The notes under the pieces are model-generated. The model was not told the origin of the DNA and made no database searches. It saw only the letters and a program-made list of their open reading frames with translations. Position numbers and translations under genes: made by a program. Positions 61,472 through 64,000 of a DNA stretch of 64,000 nt are shown one piece after another. The stretch comes from Dyadobacter endophyticus (GTDB lineage: Bacteria > Bacteroidota > Bacteroidia > Cytophagales > Spirosomataceae): positions 1,550,001-1,614,000 of the forward strand of contig NZ_BMIA01000002.1 in NCBI RefSeq assembly GCF_014641595.1, given 5' to 3'. Position 1 is the stretch's first letter. Every line of letters begins with the position of its first letter.

Positions 61472-61659
61472 ACTCAAAAACTTGTCCTTAATAAAAAATT
61501 GATAATTGTAATATTTTGATCCGGTATTATGCGTATTTCTTCGAATGCCCGTACATTTGACCCCACAAAAGTCAATCAACTTCTTAACTTGTATTACTTT
61601 CTTCCTGTGGTCAGATAATGAATTGTTAAACAGTTACTCAGGAAAAACGTACATCAAAA

Positions 61660-62862
61660 ATGGCATATCCGTCCCCAAACGACCAAATACCTGTATTTTT
61701 TGAAGATACTTCCGTTGCCTTTGCATCCAAATCAGACGCTAAACTAAGGAAGACATACTGGTTATTCAGCCTTATGAATCAGGCTCGAGTCGTAAATTTA
61801 GGCACTTTTTTTATAAAGCTCGCGCTAAAACTCAACTTACCTATAAAAAATCTCATCCGGGTCACGATTTTTGAACAATTCTGTGGCGGTGAGACGATTA
61901 ACGACTGTGACGCAACCATCACTTCCCTGCACCAGTCGGGTATCGGAACGATACTGGATTATTCGGTTGAAGGAGAAGATAAAGAAGCCAGTTTCGACGC
62001 AACTGCGGCCGAAATCCTTAAAACGATCGACAAAGCGACAGGCTCGGATACCATTCCTTTTTCAGTATTTAAAATCACCGGCGTAGCGTCATCCGACCTG
62101 CTCGAAAAGGTTCAGCGGAAAGACGAACTGTCGGATGAAGAAAAAGCGGCCTTCGAACGTGCACGTGAGCGGGTACAACGCCTATGTACACACGCGTACG
62201 AACATCAGGTGCGGATATTCATCGATGCCGAAGAAAGCTGGATACAGGGCGTGATCGACGACCTGGCTTATGAAATGATGCAGCAGTTCAACCGCGAGCG
62301 GCCCATTGTTTACAACACCTACCAGCTCTACCGCCACGAAACGCTTGAAGCCTTGAAAACCGCTTTCCTCGATGCACGCCAGAAAGGCTATTACATCGGA
62401 GGCAAGTTGGTGCGTGGCGCTTACATGGAAAAGGAAAGGCTCCGCGCTCGCGAGCAAGAGTATTTCAACCCTATTCACACATCCAAGGAGGCCACCGACG
62501 ACGATTATAATCACGCGATCGACTTCTGCCTCGATCGCCTCGAACACATTTCGATCTGCCTTGGAACGCACAATGAGTACAGCTCTCAATATTGTGCCCT
62601 CAAAATGAAGAAGCTCGGCATTGAACGCAACGACGACCGCATCTGGTTCGCGCAGTTGCTCGGCATGAGCGACAATATCTCCTTCAACCTGGCAAAGGCC
62701 GGCTACAATGTGGCCAAATACGTCCCTTACGGCCCTATCGATGCCGTGTTGCCATATCTGATCCGCCGTGCCGAAGAGAACACTTCCATTGCGGGCCAAA
62801 GCAGCCGTGAGTTTTTGTTAGTTAAAAGTGAATTGAAGAGAAGAGGAATCGGTTCTTTATAA
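61660..62862 (+). CDS. Proline dehydrogenase
   Basis: The 400-residue monofunctional flavoenzyme oxidises proline to pyrroline-5-carboxylate. It has the beta/alpha barrel of PRODH with VFIDAEESWIQGVIDD, KLVRGAYMEKERLRA, LGTHNEYSSQYCALK and YVPYGPIDAVLPYLIRRAEENTS near the FAD and substrate sites. It passes electrons to the membrane quinone pool. The partner P5C dehydrogenase is not in the window. Confidence 0.93.
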   Translation: MAYPSPNDQIPVFFEDTSVAFASKSDAKLRKTYWLFSLMNQARVVNLGTFFIKLALKLNLPIKNLIRVTIFEQFCGGETINDCDATITSLHQSGIGTILDYSVEGEDKEASFDATAAEILKTIDKATGSDTIPFSVFKITGVASSDLLEKVQRKDELSDEEKAAFERARERVQRLCTHAYEHQVRIFIDAEESWIQGVIDDLAYEMMQQFNRERPIVYNTYQLYRHETLEALKTAFLDARQKGYYIGGKLVRGAYMEKERLRAREQEYFNPIHTSKEATDDDYNHAIDFCLDRLEHISICLGTHNEYSSQYCALKMKKLGIERNDDRIWFAQLLGMSDNISFNLAKAGYNVAKYVPYGPIDAVLPYLIRRAEENTSIAGQSSREFLLVKSELKRRGIGSL

Positions 62863-62871
62863 GTAAGTTAT

Positions 62872-62879
62872 TACTTTCG
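62872..62879 (+). promoter_or_regulatory. Possible -7 box of lspA
   Basis: TACTTTCG, one mismatch from TAnnTTTG, 34 bp before the lspA ATG. No clear -33 element. Confidence 0.3.
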
Positions 62880-62913
62880 CATTCCAAAATTTGTCCATTG
62901 TATTAAAAACCGA

Positions 62914-63678
62914 ATGAACCAATCCAGAAACCCAACTCCCTACCTACTTCTTAGCGTACTCCTTATCGGAATTGATCAGGCTTCCAAATTACTGGTTCAC
63001 GAATATATGCAACCCGGTTTTTCAGGACAGATCGCGCTGATCGGGGATTGGTTGAAATTGCATTATGTACTAAATCCCGGCATGGCTTTCGGCATGCAAC
63101 TAGGGCACGAATACGGTAAACTATTCCTGACGTTGTTCCGCCTCGTCGCTATGGTAGCCATCGGCGGTTATATGATCCACCTGGCGCGTGCAGGAGCTTC
63201 CAAAGGCTTGCTTTGGGCATTGGCAATGATCCTCGCCGGAGCGGTCGGTAATGTGATCGACAGCACATTTTACGGTGTGCTGCTGGGCAATGCGCCCTAC
63301 GGCTCACCAACGCCCTGGTTCCACGGGCAAGTAATCGATATGATCTTCGTGGACTTCTGGGAAGGTTTCATTCCCGACTGGGTACCCGTTTGGGGCGGGC
63401 AGTATTACTCCACACCGATCTTTAACATTGCCGATTCCTGTATTTTTCTAGGTGTCTGCAGCATTCTGATATTCCAGGGAAGTTTTCATGCCCACGGGCC
63501 TGACGAAGATAGCGTGAAGGAGGAAAGGGAGGAAGGAGAAAGGGAGGAAGGGGCCGGTGATTTTCAGGGGTCTGCTTCAACGGAAATTACCGCAGCTGAA
63601 AGTGATCCACGAAATGATATTCCGACACCTACCTCCACGGAGGAAGAAGAGGATGAAAATAAAAAAGAGAGCATTTAG
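62914..63678 (+). CDS. lspA: Lipoprotein signal peptidase with acidic C-terminal tail
   Basis: The 254-residue membrane aspartyl protease cleaves signal peptides before lipidated Cys. The two catalytic Asp are in AGAVGNVIDSTFYG and FNIADSCIFLGV, with four hydrophobic segments. After about residue 195 a 58-residue acidic, Glu-rich tail (EEREEGEREEGAG and EEEEDENKKE) is added, coded by a purine-rich tract. The tail is absent from ordinary LspA. The stop is inside a hairpin terminator. Confidence 0.9.
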   Translation: MNQSRNPTPYLLLSVLLIGIDQASKLLVHEYMQPGFSGQIALIGDWLKLHYVLNPGMAFGMQLGHEYGKLFLTLFRLVAMVAIGGYMIHLARAGASKGLLWALAMILAGAVGNVIDSTFYGVLLGNAPYGSPTPWFHGQVIDMIFVDFWEGFIPDWVPVWGGQYYSTPIFNIADSCIFLGVCSILIFQGSFHAHGPDEDSVKEEREEGEREEGAGDFQGSASTEITAAESDPRNDIPTPTSTEEEEDENKKESI

Positions 63679-63689
63679 CTCTCTTTTTT
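63661..63689. terminator. Terminator overlapping the end of lspA
   Basis: AAAAAAGAGAGC (63661-63672) pairs with GCTCTCTTTTTT (63678-63689), 5-nt loop, with T-runs; the lspA TAG overlaps the loop and stem start. It can act in both directions. Confidence 0.85.
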
Positions 63690-63707
63690 ATTGGTAGTAT
63701 CCTGGAA

Positions 63708-64000
63708 TTAGTTCTCGTCTTTAGTGTACGGAACAAAGTCTTTAAAGGTCTTCTTAATTGCTACATCTGTCGCTTCTTTCTTATTCTCCCAGTTGGCATC
63801 CAGTTCCAATGCTACGAGGCCGCTGAGGTTCATCAACGCCTTGAATTCGTCGAGCTTTCTGATAAAGTCAGGCTGGCGGCGGGCGGATTTCTGGCCCCAT
63901 TCACGTGCGAACACGTCACCTTTATTTTGCAGCTCGTTCTTCTTCTGCATTACGTAGTTGAAACGGTCGAGCAAACCATTCACCGACTTCCCAATCACCT
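63708..64000 (-). CDS. Unrecognised protein, C-terminal part only
   Basis: The open frame runs off the right edge; only about 96 C-terminal residues are seen, ending DFVPYTKDEN. It is mostly helical and charged, with FIRKLDEFKALMNLSGLVALELDANWENKK. I do not recognise it. The 5' end is beyond the window. Confidence 0.55.
   Translation of the reverse strand, partial: VIGKSVNGLLDRFNYVMQKKNELQNKGDVFAREWGQKSARRQPDFIRKLDEFKALMNLSGLVALELDANWENKKEATDVAIKKTFKDFVPYTKDEN

Noticed and set aside
61472-61579. Tyr/Phe-rich in-frame extension (KYYNYQFFIKDKF) upstream of DAHP synthase, as a possible aromatic leader
   Set aside because: It has no stop codon before the gene, so it cannot be a separate leader peptide, and the DNA is simply A/T-rich; the extension does not match the family.
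1-64000. tRNA, rRNA, insertion sequences or prophage genes
   Set aside because: None recognised by eye: no transposase or integrase frames and no cloverleaf-like sequence ending in CCA in the gaps. A computed tRNA search could still find one.

Overview
The window is a piece of chromosome from a Bacteroidota bacterium, most likely order Cytophagales and close to Dyadobacter or Spirosoma. This rests on family content, not a database search: a SusD C-terminus, TonB-dependent receptor and DUF4249 genes, a gldE homologue, the N-acetyl/N-succinyl-ornithine type of arginine pathway, a fused DAHP synthase/chorismate mutase, near-absence of Shine-Dalgarno sequences, and repeated TAnnTTTG (-7) promoter boxes of the Bacteroidota type. 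No rRNA, tRNA, CRISPR array, transposase or prophage gene was seen. About 58 protein genes are called, nearly all intact.

Layout. 1-4053: the end of a polysaccharide utilisation locus (SusD end, LamG lipoprotein, two PF10091/GH144-like enzymes), possibly acting on beta-1,2-glucan. 4179-10895: secreted kelch protein, M1 peptidase, thiamine pyrophosphokinase, MazG, thioesterase, a ComA-like phosphosulfolactate synthase, DedA. 11056-21161: guaB, gldE, ssb, two accessory enzymes (oxidoreductase and PhyH), mutY, then a divergent HU / TPR / 29-residue basic protein / RNase G block. 21207-32955: amino-acid synthesis, with proB-proA-argE on the minus strand and argA-like GNAT, argG, argC, argD, argF' on the plus strand, then hemH. 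32996-44246: cysteine desulfurase, glmM, an Anbu-type proteasome relative with an alpha-E protein, a HerA-like ATPase, a ceramidase-like / oxidoreductase / thioesterase operon, YceI and a transglutaminase. 44314-47200: threonine catabolism (tdh, kbl) with a divergent Lrp/AsnC regulator. 47197-55451: a five-gene TonB receptor operon (unknown protein, receptor, two DUF4249 lipoproteins, MG2-like protein). 55683-64000: sugar-nucleotide epimerase, HMG-CoA-lyase-like protein, thymidine kinase, SGNH hydrolase, DAHP synthase, proline dehydrogenase, lspA and one truncated gene.

How the genes work together. Glutamate feeds both proline (proB, proA) and arginine (acylated ornithine route; argB and argH are not in the window), while proline dehydrogenase returns proline towards glutamate. 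Tdh and Kbl turn threonine into glycine and acetyl-CoA, and a near-perfect 30-bp palindrome between tdh and the lrp gene is a candidate operator.

The most interesting new candidate is the 382-bp gap before the argA-like gene. It holds a promoter, a 23-codon open frame with three Arg codons in six (positions 16-21), and competing small hairpins: a possible arginine-sensing leader peptide. Other points worth checking are the residue at position 90 of ArgF', the Anbu/alpha-E/transglutaminase set without its usual ATP-grasp partner, and the MG2 protein carrying a plug-like segment without a barrel.
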